A stretch of DNA of 32,083 nucleotides, from contig JAHFAE010000027.1 of assembly GCA_023250675.1 (NCBI GenBank), positions 1 to 32,083 of the forward strand, in the 5' to 3' direction. The stretch's first letter is position 1, and each line of letters begins with the position of its first letter. The position numbers were made by a program, and so were the translations under genes. The notes under the pieces were generated by a model. That model was not told the origin of the DNA and did not search any database. It was given only the letters and a program-made list of their open reading frames with translations. The stretch comes from Oligoflexia bacterium. GTDB lineage: Bacteria > Bdellovibrionota > Bdellovibrionia > JABDDW01. This document shows, one piece after another, positions 30,741-32,083 of this stretch.

Positions 30741-31817
30741 TCAAGAAATTTGATCTAAAATTCGAGAAATACCATGGCCATCGACTAATTCCATTCCTCT
30801 TCGCCCTATTTCTAAGATTTTCTTAGGATCTTGCAGTGCTCGATCAAGAGCATTGGTGATTGTTTCTTCAGTGATATCAGTCGTATGGCCCAAGTAATTT
30901 TGAAAACCATTTTCGGCCATAAACTTTGATGTTTCCCTTTGGTTCTCAGCCACACTTATTACAAGTGCCGGCAAACCCAGACAACAACGCTCCCATGTTG
31001 TGCTACCCCCGCCGGATATCATCATGTCGTTTGTGGCCATAAGTTCAGCCATATTAGAAACGCCAACGAGACAAGTCACCAAGGGATCTTGCTTGCAGAG
31101 ATTTTCAATTTCAATGCGATGGGGTGTGGAGGCGCCAATGACAACGGTGATTTTTTCAAAAGGTTTTTCAATACGCCTCAATGCTTTGAGAACCCGAACC
31201 GTATCGCCGGCTAGATCAATTCCACCCATAAAAACTAAAATATGACGAATTGAAGATTTCTCCTGGCGCTTTACTTTTGAAAATTCGCTTCGCAGTAATG
31301 CGTAGGCGGGACCCAAGAGACGATTACATTGCTTTGCCACTAAATTTTCATAGCGTTGGTCTTGATTTCTGTGAAAATTTTGGTCTATTAGAAAATCGCA
31401 GTCATGACTACGATCAGCTAGATCGTCGATAACAACAAGCTTTTGGCAATGGGGTTTTAGTTGAGCTTCCCATTTCTGATCTAATCCGTAGTGATCAACG
31501 ACTAGAATTGATTTACCTTGGCTTGATGTCAAAATCGTCAGTGTCTCTTGGGCATCTCTATTTTGTGTGGTTTCAAGCCAGTGGGAATGAAATAAATGGG
31601 CACTATCATTTTTCTTCACGCCACTAGGAAGAACGTGAACTTTTAACCCCTTATTTTCTAAACTTGAAATCAAATTACCTTTTAAGGCTCGACAAATGAA
31701 TTCGGGCTGAATACCCCGAGACTTAAATCCTTCGGCCAAAGCCAGATCCCGGCCAATATGGCCCGTGCCCATCTGGTCTGAGGCATCGGCCCGAATAAAT
31801 GCTTTCACAATAGACAT
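30741..31817 (-). CDS. pseG: PseG-like UDP-2,4-diacetamido-2,4,6-trideoxy-altropyranose hydrolase
   Basis: A 358-aa GT-B-fold hydrolase. It removes UDP from UDP-6-deoxy-AltdiNAc, giving the free sugar used by PseI. FIRADASDQMGTGHIGRDLA is the diagnostic N-terminal motif, ILVVDHYGLDQKWE and LVVIDDLADRSHDCDFLIDQ the middle, ILVFMGGIDLAGDTVRVLKA the start of the C-terminal domain, and MMISGGGSTTWERCCLGLPA the nucleotide-binding loop. ATG 31817 gives the family-like start MSIVKAFIRAD; ATG 31850 is an alternative. It is divergent from the GT2 start at 31865 and leads the minus operon. Confidence 0.9.
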   Translation of the reverse strand: MSIVKAFIRADASDQMGTGHIGRDLALAEGFKSRGIQPEFICRALKGNLISSLENKGLKVHVLPSGVKKNDSAHLFHSHWLETTQNRDAQETLTILTSSQGKSILVVDHYGLDQKWEAQLKPHCQKLVVIDDLADRSHDCDFLIDQNFHRNQDQRYENLVAKQCNRLLGPAYALLRSEFSKVKRQEKSSIRHILVFMGGIDLAGDTVRVLKALRRIEKPFEKITVVIGASTPHRIEIENLCKQDPLVTCLVGVSNMAELMATNDMMISGGGSTTWERCCLGLPALVISVAENQRETSKFMAENGFQNYLGHTTDITEETITNALDRALQDPKKILEIGRRGMELVDGHGISRILDQIS

Positions 31818-31864
31818 TTTTTTATGGATTTCCCGTTCAATTTGAACCATTTATCTATAGCCAT

Positions 31865-32083
31865 ATGTCAGAAATCAAGCCATTAAAATATTCAGTTTTA
31901 ATACCTACCTGCAATAGACCAGAGCTCTTAACGAGATTTCTTCAATCCCTTGAAAAACAAACCAGACTGCCATCAGAGGTGGTCGTCATAGATCAGAGTG
32001 ACGATGATAAAACTAAACATTGTTTTGAGGCATGGCAGGCAGGGGCCATCAAAAAGACCTATACCCACCGAAAAATCAAATAA
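31865..32083 (+). CDS. Family 2 glycosyltransferase, short ORF at window end
   Basis: The frame begins YSVLIPTCNRPELLTRFLQS with SLEKQT and EVVVIDQSDDD, the opening strand and nucleotide-binding part of a GT-A family 2 glycosyltransferase. It stops with TAA at the last base after 72 residues, before the expected ARNxG and DxD parts; whole enzymes exceed 200 aa. Either the gene is broken by a stop or frameshift, or the sequence end is misleading. It is transcribed away from pseG. Confidence 0.6.
   Translation: MSEIKPLKYSVLIPTCNRPELLTRFLQSLEKQTRLPSEVVVIDQSDDDKTKHCFEAWQAGAIKKTYTHRKIK

Noticed and set aside
1-32083. CRISPR arrays, insertion sequences, integrases, rRNA genes
   Set aside because: Nothing matching was seen: no regular repeat-spacer pattern, no transposase or integrase motifs, no rRNA segments.

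Overview
The window is a bacterial chromosome segment of moderate-to-low GC (low-to-mid 40s % by eye). Genes are densely packed, have ordinary Shine-Dalgarno sites, use many TTG/GTG starts, and often overlap as ATGA or TTGA. The gene set suggests a Gram-negative bacterium with heavily glycosylated envelope structures: two NeuB-type synthases, PseG/PseI, GDP-fucose genes, several GT-C-like membrane proteins and an outer-membrane-type lipoprotein. Bdellovibrionota or a Leptospira-like lineage is possible, but this is inference; no rRNA or diagnostic marker is present.

Layout. (1) 1-1603: 5' part of RNase R (minus), a divergent Nudix-membrane fusion, and an EVE-domain gene that appears to start at ATA. 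(2) 1627-11212, all minus: gmd, a 58-aa protein plus AbiEii-like nucleotidyltransferase pair, tRNA-Leu(CAG) with its own promoter, an SRPBCC protein, a large GT-C-like protein, a lipoprotein with a propeller-like head and two predicted fascin-type beta-trefoils, a secreted protein, beta-carbonic anhydrase, an unlisted 31-aa membrane peptide and another GT-C-like protein. (3) 11365-13639 plus: fcl (GDP-L-fucose synthase, completing the gmd pathway) and a membrane protein. (4) 17464-13640 minus: NeuB-like synthase, SpsF-like cytidylyltransferase, FkbM methyltransferase and a membrane protein. (5) 17495-25402 plus: eight tightly coupled genes, namely GAPDH-like dehydrogenase, HAD phosphatase, NeuA-like cytidylyltransferase, FAH-family enzyme, D-2-hydroxyacid dehydrogenase, SDR epimerase, a large glycosyltransferase-like protein and a GNAT. 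(6) 25403-25825: a structured intergenic island with several stem-loops and a 42-aa ORF. (7) 31817-25826 minus: PseG, PseI, a large surface-carbohydrate protein, a DUF4910-type peptidase-like protein and a formyltransferase. (8) A short GT2 start that closes with a stop at the last base.

How it fits together: gmd and fcl make GDP-L-fucose. PseG and PseI give the late steps to pseudaminic acid; PseB and PseC are not in the window. The divergent neuB-spsF-fkbM and GAPDH-HAD-neuA-FAH-hydroxyacid dehydrogenase-epimerase-GT-GNAT operons look like a separate pathway for an unusual CMP-activated acidic sugar. The GAPDH-like, FAH and hydroxyacid-dehydrogenase enzymes do not belong to the standard Neu, Leg, Pse or Kdo routes. 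This is the best candidate here for an undescribed system.
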